From Paenibacillus alba (lineage in GTDB: Bacteria; Bacillota; Bacilli; Paenibacillales; NBRC-103111), in contig NZ_JABMKZ010000006.1 of the NCBI RefSeq assembly GCF_013204855.1, positions 124,001-188,000 on the forward strand: a stretch of 64,000 nucleotides of DNA. The letters are read 5' to 3'. Each line of letters opens with the position of its first letter. Position 1 is the first letter of the stretch. Shown in pieces: positions 49,692 through 59,958 of this stretch. A model generated the notes under the pieces. The model saw only the letters and a program-made list of their open reading frames with translations, was not told the DNA's origin and made no database searches. The position numbers and the translations under genes were made by a program.

Positions 49692-52600
49692 TTACAGGCT
49701 GGCATCCTGGGTTTCCCAAGCTGCAACAACTTTATTTTTCCCCGTCTTCTTCGCCATAATCTCGGCCATATCCGCCTGTTCAATAAGCTGCTCGATGGAA
49801 CTCGGCTGACAAAGCTCGAGGGAGGAGACCCCCACACTGACGGTAATCGTGTAAGGCCGCCCGAAGGCGAATTCCTTCTCAATCTCGCCGCGCAATTGGT
49901 GGGCGATCTTGAGCGCTTCTTTGCCATCTGTTTTTGGCAAAATAAGCATAAGCTCCTCACCGCCGTAGCGTCCTGCGATATCGCTTTTTCGTAAATTGAA
50001 GCGGAAGATATCGGCAATTTCCCGCAGCACACGATCCCCTTCGGGATGACCGAATTCATTCACCTGCCGGAAGTTGTCCACATCGATCATGATCACGGAT
50101 AAATCCAGATGATAGCGACTGGCAAGCTCGAATTCATCCCTCAGTTTTTCCATAAAGTAGCCCCGCAAATAAAAGCCGGTCAGGTTGTCAATGACCATTT
50201 CCCGATGTAGGAGAACATTAATGATGTGCGGTTTAATGAACGAAAGGAAGTGCTCCATGTGCTGGAGCTTGGTTTTGGTCATGCCGTCCACATAAACTTG
50301 CAGGGTGATCATTTGATCGCCGCGTTGAAAGAGCGTGAAGGCTAGTGTAGAGCTGCCCTCGCTTCGGGTTTGATAGGCGACCAGCTCATCGTGATCCCTG
50401 AGTCCTGAGGCAGTGACAAAGTATTTCTGTTTGTAATGCAGCAGATTGTAGGAAACCGCGAGCTGAATCACAGGGAAGTAGTCAAACAACGCTTTCGTCA
50501 GCCTTTGCATAGTTGTGACTAGATCCAAGGTTTCGGTGACTTGCTCGCTTAACTCGATGATGATCTGCAAATCGAGCGAGAGGAGCAGCCACTGCTCCCG
50601 GTCCGCCATCATTTTCTGCACAAAATCATTCTGCATGATAGCCGGTGTGGCCGGGTAAAAGGAAGGTTGGATAACGAGTTCCATACAAGCCTTCAAGTAA
50701 GGCTGCCACGTGTCTTTTTGAATCATTTGATAGCCGTTCAAAGCCCGCCTTAAATACAGCATGGCAGGTTGGATATCGCCTTCGTGCATCGCCCGATCCG
50801 CAGAAAGTCGGTAGTAATCCGGCCAGAAAACATCGTACGCATACCGCTTGAGATAACTTTCGAAAAGTTCGAATGCTGCATCTACATGCTCCGATTGAAG
50901 CTTCAGCAGAAGGGTAAGCAGTTCTCGATACGCCCAGCCTGTGAAAAGGCCGGAATTGTTCTTGGCAATGAATTGCCCGAAAAGTTGGCAAGCTGATTCC
51001 AAATTCCCGAGACTTGTTTGTTGGAGTGCCTCCAGGAAAACCCTGTTGTTCTCATTTTCCAAAGATGACGGAATGACGATCGCTTGATGTTGGCGGAAAG
51101 CCGCATAACCTCGAAAGACGAATAGAAGAGCCTGACTGGACTCCGTAATATGCTGGGCAATTAGAATGGTCTCGAGCTCTTGAAACGCCGCCCACTGCTC
51201 CCACTCCAGCGCAAAAAGAAGCTGATTGGTCAAATAATTTTCGGCCAAATCTTTGCGCCTCAGCTCGTCGACCTGCACGACGCGTTCCTTGTGGTACAGA
51301 TAGCTGGCGATATCCCCTTGATTGAGCGAAAATTCCATCGCATTCAGATGACCGACTTGTTCCTTGAGCGTGTAGCCCAAACGTTTGGCGCCCTCGATCC
51401 CGCGGTACACATATTTGCTGATCAGCTTGTTATTGCTTTGATAGGAATAAATATCGTAAAGCCGCAGCATTAAATCCGTATGTGGTGAGGTATCGAGCAG
51501 CGGCTCCATTTTGGCAGCGATGGATAGCGCCCATTCTTCCAACTCTGGGAAGTGAATCAGAATATTGATCGCATAATAGTTCGAAACTTCGGCAAAATGG
51601 CGCAGTGTCAACTGATTTCGATTTGGAAAAACCGTCTCTGTATAAAAGATGTGCAGTTGACTCATCTCTTCATCCTGCAAAGGGATGCAGAGATTGCTGG
51701 TATTCAGCAAGAAAGCTGCCCGGACGCGATTCTCCAAAGCTTGCGTTGCATCAAAAATGTAAGGAAAAAGCTTTTCACGCAGCGCATTAACGTCTTCTTT
51801 ATTTTGAATGATGCGGATGAACAGCCAAGCGAAGCGATCCGTTAGTTTGCCGGTATGCTCGTAGACGGTTAAGGCTAATTGTTCCGAAAGCGTAAATTGA
51901 TTCAGAAGATGATAGATCCGGCTAAGCAAACGATCCAGGAATATCAGGTACGGCCGCTCCAGCTTTTCCAGCAAATATTTAATGCGCTCCAGCAATTCAA
52001 TCTTTTGTCCATACGAAAGAAGCGAGCGAAGCTGCTTGTAATATTTTAAAAGCAAATAGTATTCGACCTTGTACTCACACGCCAAACTGGCTAGTGTAAT
52101 GAGCTGCGGCAGCGCAAATGGACGGAATTGATGCTGATACTGCAAAGCAGTTTGATAGTAGGCTGGCAACGCTGCTGCCCCAAGCTGCTCGCGTACCATG
52201 AGTGTGATCTCATTGGAAATAAAAACGCTGTCGTTGTGGCTGACATGAGCAAGACCAAGCTCGGCTAATCGTGCAAGGGCTGGCAGAATGCTGCCCAAAT
52301 CAATTTGATTCGCGGTAAACAAGGCAAATAGATTGATCGGCATCGGCAAGCAGCATAAGAGCCGCAAGAGCTCCAATTCATCTTGGTCCAAAAGGGCAAT
52401 ACGCCTAGCAAACAAGCTGGGAGGATATAGTTTTGCGGCATCCAGATGGAAGGTTGGTGTTTTGTGCCAGCCATTTTCGGTTAGAATAATATGCTCCAAT
52501 TGAATGAGTTCTTCCAGGAAGATACGGCAGTGACTGATATTAATTTGATTCGCTTGCAGCCAGTCTTTAAGGTCGCAAAGCAGTTCAGAATCAGCACGAC

Positions 52601-53942
52601 CGAGCTGTGAGACGAGCAATTGCTTATAGATTGCAGGATCAAAGTCATGTATGTTGATAATTTGAAAAGAAAGCTCAGCAAACTGCTGGGGAAGCTGGCT
52701 GCCGCTAAAAATAAAATGCAACCCCGTCATGCCTCGCCCTTGTTCTCTCCAGAAATTTTGCAAGATCAGCTGGGAATCTTCATCGAAATGTTCGCAGTTC
52801 TCAAAAATATAAAAGAAATTGTGAACAGGAAACATCGGAATCACTGAAGAGAAAAATTGCACCAGCCACTCCGTAAGCAAATAAAGGAGATCATCGCCTT
52901 CATAATGCTTTTTCAGCAGTTGATCGAATTTCCGCGACAAGTTGCGCAGCATCGTAACAGATTCCGGCAGAACCCCGTAGGCTAGATGCAAGGTTCGAGT
53001 CACCACTTCACGCAAAGTCGCGTAGGGCAATGACTGGGAAACAATTTTGAAAAAGTAGCCGTTCTCGAGCACTTCGTTAATATGCTCCGTGTAAACATCG
53101 AAGCGAATGGCTTCATTTTCACAGATAAGTCCTAATAATCGTTCCCCGCCTGATTGCAGGAAATAACGGAAATGGGCTTGTTGTTCCTCTGTCACGGGCG
53201 CAGTCGCAGGGTGCAGCAAATGGTGTCCCCTATAAGTAACCGGTTTATGCTCTACAGGCATGCCTAAGCTGGCCAACAGGGAATCCGCGATCTCATCGGC
53301 AAATAAGAAGGACTCCGGCTGAGTGCGAAGACGCTCGCTTAGCGGCTCAAGAGAGGCTGGAATTGTGCTGAACAGGGATTGCATGAGCAGATGAACCGCT
53401 TCAAAGTCCGCCGCGCGCGATAGCAGAAACCGCCTCGCATAACGCGGGAATGAAGTGAACGGATAATCGGTCAGCAAATAATTGATAAACTCGTTCGCGG
53501 AGGGGAAAGGCTGAACATCTATCTGGATGCTTAACGTCCTTGGGTGGAAAAACAGCATGTCCGGCAGCAAAAATCCCATATAAAAACGGTCTTCATGCAG
53601 GATGGAAAGCGCTTTACAAATGGATATAAGCAATTGCACTTTGGCAGCATCACTTACTTGATCACTTCGTTGTCCATGCAGGATTTCAGAGAAAGGTAAA
53701 TAGCCCTCAGGCAAAAGAGGGAGCTGAATACGAAGATCACCGTCAACAAGCTGCCAATGGGTGGGCTGGCGGAAGAAAGCTCCCTTGGCGGCTGAGGCCC
53801 AAGCATGCAGTCGGTTGTCGATCTGTTTATAGTGGAAATAATGCCATAGCTTATGATGAATGTGCATATCGGAATGTTCAAGGGCGTGCGAGTAGGTGAG
53901 ATGACGATTATTCGTTATAGTTTCTTGGGTTGTAGGCTTCAT
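49692..53942 (-). CDS. Very large GGDEF protein with degenerate kinase/ATPase-like N-terminus
   Basis: In this 1416-aa cytoplasmic protein, the last 175 residues are a GGDEF diguanylate-cyclase domain, with DVDNFRQVNE and the signature RYGGEELMLILP near residue 1328, likely active. A GAF-like region precedes it (about 1130-1230). The N-terminal 200 residues look like a protein-kinase fold without catalytic motifs (ALSILHEDRFYMGFLLPDML), followed by a STAND-like ATPase region (about 260-560) whose expected P-loop is absent, then a long helical TPR-like solenoid (about 580-1120). AGGAGGGG precedes the ATG. The design resembles kinase-ATPase-TPR sensor proteins rebuilt as a c-di-GMP switch. Confidence 0.8.
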   Translation of the reverse strand: MKPTTQETITNNRHLTYSHALEHSDMHIHHKLWHYFHYKQIDNRLHAWASAAKGAFFRQPTHWQLVDGDLRIQLPLLPEGYLPFSEILHGQRSDQVSDAAKVQLLISICKALSILHEDRFYMGFLLPDMLFFHPRTLSIQIDVQPFPSANEFINYLLTDYPFTSFPRYARRFLLSRAADFEAVHLLMQSLFSTIPASLEPLSERLRTQPESFLFADEIADSLLASLGMPVEHKPVTYRGHHLLHPATAPVTEEQQAHFRYFLQSGGERLLGLICENEAIRFDVYTEHINEVLENGYFFKIVSQSLPYATLREVVTRTLHLAYGVLPESVTMLRNLSRKFDQLLKKHYEGDDLLYLLTEWLVQFFSSVIPMFPVHNFFYIFENCEHFDEDSQLILQNFWREQGRGMTGLHFIFSGSQLPQQFAELSFQIINIHDFDPAIYKQLLVSQLGRADSELLCDLKDWLQANQINISHCRIFLEELIQLEHIILTENGWHKTPTFHLDAAKLYPPSLFARRIALLDQDELELLRLLCCLPMPINLFALFTANQIDLGSILPALARLAELGLAHVSHNDSVFISNEITLMVREQLGAAALPAYYQTALQYQHQFRPFALPQLITLASLACEYKVEYYLLLKYYKQLRSLLSYGQKIELLERIKYLLEKLERPYLIFLDRLLSRIYHLLNQFTLSEQLALTVYEHTGKLTDRFAWLFIRIIQNKEDVNALREKLFPYIFDATQALENRVRAAFLLNTSNLCIPLQDEEMSQLHIFYTETVFPNRNQLTLRHFAEVSNYYAINILIHFPELEEWALSIAAKMEPLLDTSPHTDLMLRLYDIYSYQSNNKLISKYVYRGIEGAKRLGYTLKEQVGHLNAMEFSLNQGDIASYLYHKERVVQVDELRRKDLAENYLTNQLLFALEWEQWAAFQELETILIAQHITESSQALLFVFRGYAAFRQHQAIVIPSSLENENNRVFLEALQQTSLGNLESACQLFGQFIAKNNSGLFTGWAYRELLTLLLKLQSEHVDAAFELFESYLKRYAYDVFWPDYYRLSADRAMHEGDIQPAMLYLRRALNGYQMIQKDTWQPYLKACMELVIQPSFYPATPAIMQNDFVQKMMADREQWLLLSLDLQIIIELSEQVTETLDLVTTMQRLTKALFDYFPVIQLAVSYNLLHYKQKYFVTASGLRDHDELVAYQTRSEGSSTLAFTLFQRGDQMITLQVYVDGMTKTKLQHMEHFLSFIKPHIINVLLHREMVIDNLTGFYLRGYFMEKLRDEFELASRYHLDLSVIMIDVDNFRQVNEFGHPEGDRVLREIADIFRFNLRKSDIAGRYGGEELMLILPKTDGKEALKIAHQLRGEIEKEFAFGRPYTITVSVGVSSLELCQPSSIEQLIEQADMAEIMAKKTGKNKVVAAWETQDASL

Positions 53943-54155
53943 CTTACCCCTCCTGCTTCTAAAGGTATGAAGAAATTTATTATGTCTTGGTTAATTAATG
54001 CGATCATGAAAAAGGATTTCTCAATTGTAACAAAAATGTAGGACAAATGGGAGAGGAAACATGGATAAGAGGAAACATTGATAATTACTGAACGATCATT
54101 TATTATAAGGTTATGTCATGAACAATCGGTCCACACATCCTCGAGAGGAGTTCTT

Positions 54156-54833
54156 ATGAATACACATACAAAAGTTAGAACGATCCTAACAGGCGCAACA
54201 GGAATGGTAGGCGAAGGTGTGCTGCTGGAATGCTTAAACCAGCCGGATGTGGAACAAGTTCTCGTTATCAACCGCAAGCCGTGCGGGGTTACACATCCGA
54301 AACTGACGGAGCTCATCGTTAAAAATTTTTTTGATTTATCGGCCATTGAAGACGAGTTAGTCGGCTATAATGCCTGTTTCTTTTGTTTAGGCGTTTCCTC
54401 AGTGGGGATGAAAGAAGAAGCGTATACGGAAGTGACTTATAAGCTTACTCTGCATGTGGCCAAAACCTTGGTCAGGTTGAATCCCGATATGGTGTTCTGC
54501 TACGTCACCGGAGCCGGAACGGACAGCACGGAACAAGGGAAATCCATGTGGGCACGCGTCAAAGGGAAAACTGAAAACGAGCTGCTGAAGCTGCCTTTCC
54601 GCAAAGCCTATATGTTCCGTCCTGGCTACATCAAGCCAACGAAAGGGCAGAAAAATGTTCATCCCTTTATCTTCTGGCTGGCTCCATTTGAACCGCTGTT
54701 CAAGTTGTTCTTGTCCAGCTACATGTCAACAGTTAAAGATATAGCTCTTGCCATGATTCATACGGTAACGATCGGAAGCGAGAAGCCTATTCTTGATGTG
54801 AAGGATATGAATCAATTGGCTAAGGCGAAGTAG
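54156..54833 (+). CDS. NAD(P)-binding short-chain oxidoreductase-like protein
   Basis: The 225-aa protein starts with a Rossmann dinucleotide motif (TILTGATGMVGEGVLLECL) and continues with CFFCLGVSSVGMKEEAYTEVTYKL, an atypical SDR/NmrA-like pattern; VTGAGTDSTEQGKSMWARVKGKTENELL replaces the usual YxxxK active site. These proteins are annotated as NAD-dependent epimerase/dehydratase-like; activity unknown. The frame opens at 54078, but GAGAGGAG before the ATG at 54156 sets the start. It stands alone. Confidence 0.85.
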   Translation: MNTHTKVRTILTGATGMVGEGVLLECLNQPDVEQVLVINRKPCGVTHPKLTELIVKNFFDLSAIEDELVGYNACFFCLGVSSVGMKEEAYTEVTYKLTLHVAKTLVRLNPDMVFCYVTGAGTDSTEQGKSMWARVKGKTENELLKLPFRKAYMFRPGYIKPTKGQKNVHPFIFWLAPFEPLFKLFLSSYMSTVKDIALAMIHTVTIGSEKPILDVKDMNQLAKAK

Positions 54834-54982
54834 AGTGCCTGGCTGCTTACGTTTTGCTTGGACAGATTGCCTGCTTGGCCTACGGGAAACCGCCTAAATA
54901 TTGCAAATATAGGCATTGGTACATTCCTTGGACTAGGGATAGACGTATACTATCTCAAACCAACAGAGGAGTTGAAGCAACA

Positions 54983-55234
54983 ATGGCTTTCCAACCTAAT
55001 CAACCAATGCAAGGCAAACAATTTCAGTGTCCACCGGCTGACCCTATAATGACAGATCCAGAAAGAGTGGTCAGAGACTTCTACCACCCGCAAAAAGTTC
55101 AAGTTATTCACCCAATTCAAGTCGTGAACAGACACCACTGCGTTCCTGTCTATGAGCATGTGTATACGTGTTCTGAGGTCGACGAGTATTGCGGAACTCA
55201 CCCGCACCCACACCAAGGCATGCTGCGCAAATAA
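54983..55234 (+). CDS. CotD-like spore coat protein
   Basis: The 83-aa protein is rich in His, Pro, Gln and Cys, with VVRDFYHPQKVQVIHPIQVV and VNRHHCVPVYEHVYT segments. This is the pattern of the inner-coat protein CotD and relatives of Bacillus and Paenibacillus. The short HPHPHQG stretch is in keeping. AGAGGA lies before the ATG. A sporulation-type (sigma-K/G) promoter would be expected upstream, but none could be identified with confidence. A terminator follows. Confidence 0.85.
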   Translation: MAFQPNQPMQGKQFQCPPADPIMTDPERVVRDFYHPQKVQVIHPIQVVNRHHCVPVYEHVYTCSEVDEYCGTHPHPHQGMLRK

Positions 55235-55242
55235 TTTGCTTT

Positions 55243-55290
55243 GTAACCCCTGATCGGAATCTACATGATTCTGCTTGGGGGTTCTTTTCT
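55243..55290 (+). terminator. Terminator of the CotD-like gene
   Basis: AACCCC...GGAATC and GATTC...GGGGTT pair around a short loop, followed by T-rich sequence. Confidence 0.8.
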
Positions 55291-55367
55291 TTCTGGAAGG
55301 TGTCCAGGAACGCCTACATTCGCTATAATTAAAAGATGAAATTGTCGAAATGCGGAGGAACACCATC

Positions 55368-56942
55368 ATGTCAGAGCTAACAATAGACTGGAATTACTGG
55401 ATGACGAGGATTCGGTCTGATTTTGACAGTACCATTCTCAAACGTGGTTGGAAGTATTATCAGGCTGGCGCCGTTGGAGCTATCCAAACAGAAGGGCCTT
55501 CCGTAGTTAAAGCGCGTGTCTCGGGATCAAGCCCTTACAGGGTTCAACTGGATTTAAAAGCGTTCAGTAGGAGCACCTGCAGCTGTCCTTATTTTGATAC
55601 ATGCAAGCATATGGCGGCTGTTTTATTTCAAGTGGCGGAGCAAGAGGGTTATGATCCCCATGCCTTGTTATATCCAAATGCCAAAAAGATGCCAACGTCT
55701 CAACAGGTTCATACAGCGCCAAAGCCGGCAGTCCATAAGCCGAAAGAAACAGACAGCTGTGAAGCGTGGGTTGTTTATTTCGCTAAGCAGTATGCCAATT
55801 CCAAAGTGTACAATGCGTTCAGTATCGAAGAGTTGTACATGCGCGCTTGGGGCCAGTTGAACAAGCTGGCGGATGACTGGGAGCCTGTTATAAGAAGCAT
55901 CTATGATATACAGGTTGTGCTTTATCTCATGCAATTGTGCGACACTTTGATGCAGTCCAAGTCCGGCGTGTATGATTTCTTTTATAATGCGGAGTACTTT
56001 CTGGCGAAAATAGCGAAGCACAGCCAAGAACGGCTGCATACCTCATTATGGGAGATAAATGTTGAAAAGGCACATCACAAGTATCCCTCGCATCTGAAAG
56101 AAATCAGCACTTATCTGGCTGCCTATATGGAAAAAGAAGCTTTCAATTCGCAAAACCAATGGTTTGACACCTATAAAGTTCTATGGTCTGAATTGCTATA
56201 TGAGAAAAGTTTGGTGGCGGACGAGCTTGCCAGACTGCGATCCATTGTTGCGGGTGCAGATCGGGATAGCGATGTGCACGAAGCTGCGGTCATTGCTTTA
56301 GCTCATTTCGATATAATGAATGAAGAAGATGAGAACGCTTGGGAGCGGGTCACGCAGGAATGTTCGTCTGTTGAGCCGGACGATTGGTTTGGCTATTTAA
56401 AGGTGTTTGTACAAGAAGAACAAGGAGAACGCCTGCTCAAATGGCTGCGCTGGTTAGGGCCTGAAGTGCAGAAGGATGCGGCTTATTATGCAAGTGATTT
56501 TTTGTACTTCTGGCAAGAAGCTTCACGTTATCTAGATGTGGAACAAGAACATAGACAAGCGATGGTGACTTTGCTGCCGGCGAGCTATCGCGAGTATTCG
56601 AGCTTCTTGTTTCAGAAGAAGGAGTACCAAACGTGGGCAGATCTCTGCCTGCTGCTGAATTTAACACCGCTGGAGATTTCGGCAGGAGAATTGAAGCTCG
56701 TCGAAAAAGCAGATCCGCGTTGGGTGCTCCCTATCTATCATTATGCGGCGGAAGAATGCATTCAAGCGAAAAATCGGGATGCTTACAGAGAAGCCGTCAA
56801 ACTGCTTAAGAAGCTTGCGTCTGCTTATAAAAAACTGAAACAAACGTCTCGATTCGAGGCCTACGTAGCGTATTTAAGTCAAGAGTATGCACGCTACCGC
56901 GCGTTTCAAGAGGAATTACGGAAAGGAAAACTTATCCCATGA
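55368..56942 (+). CDS. SWIM zinc-finger protein, partner of the SNF2 ATPase
   Basis: The 524-aa protein has a SWIM zinc finger near residues 70-90 (CSCPYFDTCKHMAAVLF: CxC...CxH), within a beta-rich N-terminal domain; the remaining 400 residues are a helical solenoid without catalytic motifs. GGAGGA precedes the ATG. Its stop overlaps the start of the SNF2-family gene (ATGA), so the two are translationally coupled. Bacterial SWIM-SNF2 pairs are common and are thought to act together on DNA or nucleoprotein, but the substrate is unknown. Confidence 0.9.
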   Translation: MSELTIDWNYWMTRIRSDFDSTILKRGWKYYQAGAVGAIQTEGPSVVKARVSGSSPYRVQLDLKAFSRSTCSCPYFDTCKHMAAVLFQVAEQEGYDPHALLYPNAKKMPTSQQVHTAPKPAVHKPKETDSCEAWVVYFAKQYANSKVYNAFSIEELYMRAWGQLNKLADDWEPVIRSIYDIQVVLYLMQLCDTLMQSKSGVYDFFYNAEYFLAKIAKHSQERLHTSLWEINVEKAHHKYPSHLKEISTYLAAYMEKEAFNSQNQWFDTYKVLWSELLYEKSLVADELARLRSIVAGADRDSDVHEAAVIALAHFDIMNEEDENAWERVTQECSSVEPDDWFGYLKVFVQEEQGERLLKWLRWLGPEVQKDAAYYASDFLYFWQEASRYLDVEQEHRQAMVTLLPASYREYSSFLFQKKEYQTWADLCLLLNLTPLEISAGELKLVEKADPRWVLPIYHYAAEECIQAKNRDAYREAVKLLKKLASAYKKLKQTSRFEAYVAYLSQEYARYRAFQEELRKGKLIP

Positions 56943-59920
56943 TCAGCTTGTCACAGATTCATATCAGCATGCAAAAGCTCCCGACAGGGAGCTTTGTCTG
57001 CTGCGGCGAAACGGAAGAAGCGAACGAAGTTCCTGCATATAGACTAAGAAGGCTGCTTTTTGCTTGGCATGAGCGGTCCTTTTATGGGAATCAGCTTAAG
57101 CAGGTGCATTCCTCGCGTGGAGAGGGAATAGAGCTTAGCCCTTATATGGCCATGGACTATTTGGCTGAACCGGGAGCTTTATTGCATGCCAAATTGTCAT
57201 GGGATGACGATGTGCTGTTGATGCAGAAAGCGGCATTGTTATTTAAAGAAGCATTGGAAGAAAGCTGGTACGTGCCTTCTTTTGAAGAGTGGCGCGAAGG
57301 CAGGACAGGATGGAAACTAAATCTCCCGGTTGCTCAAATGGCTGAACTTCAGCAGCTTGCTAGCGGGAAGAGGTTGGATGAAGCTTTTTGGCGGAAATGG
57401 TTCAATGACATTGCTCAGGAGATGCTGCTGCAGGATCCTGATTCTGAGATAAGTACAAAGTGGCGTCGACTCGTGGCGGAGAGCATCTTACTGCGGGAGA
57501 GCGGCTCACAGGTTGACACGGCCAGTGCCCATGCAAACTGGATGCAAGAGGAAGACTGGCTGTTAGCGATTGGTTGGACACAAGACAACACCCCTTATCG
57601 TATTTGTGTGCAGCTGGTAGAGCCGTATGCGGAGACATATGTCGACGGTACGACAACAGCCAAAGATAACGCTGCTGACTGGCGGCTCAGATTCATTGCG
57701 CAGGACCGCAAGGATGCGAACCGGTTCGTGGAGTTCAGTACGGCGGGCAGTAGCTTGTCAGGCATAGTTCCCGCCGCTTGGCAGGAAACGATGGATATGA
57801 GCATCCAAGAGCAAACGGATCGCCTGCTGCGTATTCTTCCCCAGCTCGAGAGCGAGTTTCAATCGGGGAAAATTTATGAGCAGCTATCCGATGAACAAGC
57901 CTGGGAATTCCTGACGGATTGGAGCCTGCAGCTGGTGGGGGCAGGTATTTCCGTCTTTCTTCCCTCATGGTGGGACGAACTGCAGCGTCTGCGTCCACAG
58001 CTTAAGGCCAAGCTGAAAAGCTCAGTTGGCTCTAAGCGAAAAGCGATGTTTGGGATGGATCAAATCATTCAGTTCGATTGGCGCGTGGCACTGGGCGGCG
58101 TGGATTTGTCGGAAGAAGAATTCGCGCAATTGGCAGAGCAGAAAAAGCGACTGATCTATATTCGCGGCAAATGGGTGCAACTGGATCCTGCGTATCTGGA
58201 ACAGATTAAGGCTACGATGCGTCAAATGGAGAAAAAGAAGGGCCTCTCGTTCCGCGAAGTTCTGGAGATGCATCTGCTCGACAGCGGCGAGGAAGCGGAT
58301 GCAGATACGGCGCTGTCGGCCAAAGAAGAAGACAAAGCGAAGATGAAGATTCGCGTAGAGCTGAACAGCAGCTTGAAGACCTTGCTGAGACAGTTGAATC
58401 AGACCAAATCCATCCCGCTTGTGGAGCGGATTGAGGGCTTGGAGGCCGATTTAAGACATTATCAGCAGGAGGGAGTGTCTTGGCTCCTATTTCTACGCAA
58501 AATCGGCCTAGGGGGCTGTCTGGCGGACGATATGGGCTTAGGAAAAACGATTCAGTTTATCGCTTATTTATTGGCGATGGAATCGGGTTCAACGCCGTCT
58601 CTATTGATCTGTCCAACCTCTGTGCTGGGCAATTGGCAAAAAGAACTCGCGCGCTTCGCGCCCGGGCTGAACATCCATCTCCACTACGGTGCACAGCGGG
58701 CTAGAGGCGAAGAGTTCGAGGCCTCCATTCAGGGGGCAGACCTCGTGATCACCTCTTACAACATTGCCCAGCTGGATGAAAAAGAGCTATCAGGTGTCAA
58801 GTGGGATGCACTCTGCTTGGATGAAGCGCAGAACATCAAAAACGTCTACACCAAACAATCCCAAGCGATACGCGGCTTAGATGCTGTCCAGCGCATTGCT
58901 CTGACCGGGACGCCGATTGAGAATCGCTTGACGGAGCTTTGGTCGATTTTTGATTTTATTAATCCAGGTTACTTGGGCACACTGAAGCACTTTAATCATC
59001 AATATGCGGGACCCATTGAGAATAGCGAAGAAGACTCGCCTTTGCTCGCTGCTCGGGTGCAGCGGCTGGTTCGACCGTTCCTGCTCAGACGGGTCAAGAA
59101 AGATCCGGCCATCCAATTGGATTTGCCGGATAAGTATGAGTCCAAAGCCTACGTGGCTCTAACTCCCGAGCAGGGGGCTTTGTACGAGAACGTCGTCCAA
59201 AGCTTGATGGAGAAGATCGAAGCTGTGAGCGGCATCGAGAAGAAGGGATTGATCTTGGCTTCGCTGATGAAGCTGAAGCAGGTCTGCGATCATCCTTCAT
59301 TGTTCTTGAAGGATGGTGGGGCGGGTGCCGGTATAGCAGCAACCGGCATAGATAAGGCAGCGCGCTCAGCGAAGCTGGAGCGGCTGCTTGAAATGATCGA
59401 CGAACTTAGGAGCGAAGGAGGCAGCTGCCTCATCTTCACCCAGTTCGTCGAAATGGGCCACCTCCTGCAGGCGCGGATCGCGCAGGAGCGGGGCGAGCCC
59501 GTGCAGTTCTTGCACGGGGGGCTGAGCAAGGCGAAGCGCGATGATATGATCGCGCGCTTCCAGGACGAGTCGCTCCCGGCAGAGGAGCGCTGCCATATCT
59601 TCATCCTCTCGCTGAAAGCAGGAGGAACCGGGCTCAACCTCACCGCGGCGAACCATGTGTTCCACTACGATCGTTGGTGGAACCCCGCCGTGGAGAACCA
59701 GGCCACTGACCGCGCCTTCCGCATCGGCCAGACCCGCGACGTGCAGGTGCACAAGTTCGTCACCTTGGGCACGCTCGAAGAGCGCATCGATGAGATGATC
59801 ACGCGCAAAAAAGGCCTCAGCGACCAATTCGTCGGCACCGGCGAGAACTGGGTCACGGAGATGTCCACGGGCGAGCTGCGCGAGTTGTTTGCCTTGCGGC
59901 GTGAGTGGATGGAGAAGTGA
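56939..59920 (+). CDS. SNF2-family DNA-dependent ATPase
   Basis: The 993-aa protein has a bacterial SNF2-associated N-terminal region (to about 470), then a Swi2/Snf2 ATPase: ADDMGLGKTIQFIAYLLA (about 530), LICPTSVLGNWQKEL, LDEAQNIKN (about 630), LTGTPIENRLTELWSIFDF, and a helicase-C half with LKAGGTGLNL (about 895) and DRAFRIGQ (about 924). All helicase motifs are present. Such proteins translocate on DNA to displace other proteins; in bacteria they assist transcription and repair. The 3' part (59400-59900) is distinctly GC-rich. A terminator follows. Confidence 0.95.
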   Translation: MISLSQIHISMQKLPTGSFVCCGETEEANEVPAYRLRRLLFAWHERSFYGNQLKQVHSSRGEGIELSPYMAMDYLAEPGALLHAKLSWDDDVLLMQKAALLFKEALEESWYVPSFEEWREGRTGWKLNLPVAQMAELQQLASGKRLDEAFWRKWFNDIAQEMLLQDPDSEISTKWRRLVAESILLRESGSQVDTASAHANWMQEEDWLLAIGWTQDNTPYRICVQLVEPYAETYVDGTTTAKDNAADWRLRFIAQDRKDANRFVEFSTAGSSLSGIVPAAWQETMDMSIQEQTDRLLRILPQLESEFQSGKIYEQLSDEQAWEFLTDWSLQLVGAGISVFLPSWWDELQRLRPQLKAKLKSSVGSKRKAMFGMDQIIQFDWRVALGGVDLSEEEFAQLAEQKKRLIYIRGKWVQLDPAYLEQIKATMRQMEKKKGLSFREVLEMHLLDSGEEADADTALSAKEEDKAKMKIRVELNSSLKTLLRQLNQTKSIPLVERIEGLEADLRHYQQEGVSWLLFLRKIGLGGCLADDMGLGKTIQFIAYLLAMESGSTPSLLICPTSVLGNWQKELARFAPGLNIHLHYGAQRARGEEFEASIQGADLVITSYNIAQLDEKELSGVKWDALCLDEAQNIKNVYTKQSQAIRGLDAVQRIALTGTPIENRLTELWSIFDFINPGYLGTLKHFNHQYAGPIENSEEDSPLLAARVQRLVRPFLLRRVKKDPAIQLDLPDKYESKAYVALTPEQGALYENVVQSLMEKIEAVSGIEKKGLILASLMKLKQVCDHPSLFLKDGGAGAGIAATGIDKAARSAKLERLLEMIDELRSEGGSCLIFTQFVEMGHLLQARIAQERGEPVQFLHGGLSKAKRDDMIARFQDESLPAEERCHIFILSLKAGGTGLNLTAANHVFHYDRWWNPAVENQATDRAFRIGQTRDVQVHKFVTLGTLEERIDEMITRKKGLSDQFVGTGENWVTEMSTGELRELFALRREWMEK

Positions 59921-59926
59921 CAATGT

Positions 59927-59957
59927 AAAAAAGCGCCACATCGCTGTGGCGCTTTTT
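59927..59957. terminator. Bidirectional terminator
   Basis: AAGCGCCACA and TGTGGCGCTT form a perfect ten-pair stem with a four-base loop, A-run before and T-run after, so it can stop both the SNF2 transcript and the convergent gene. Confidence 0.9.
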
Positions 59958-59958
59958 C

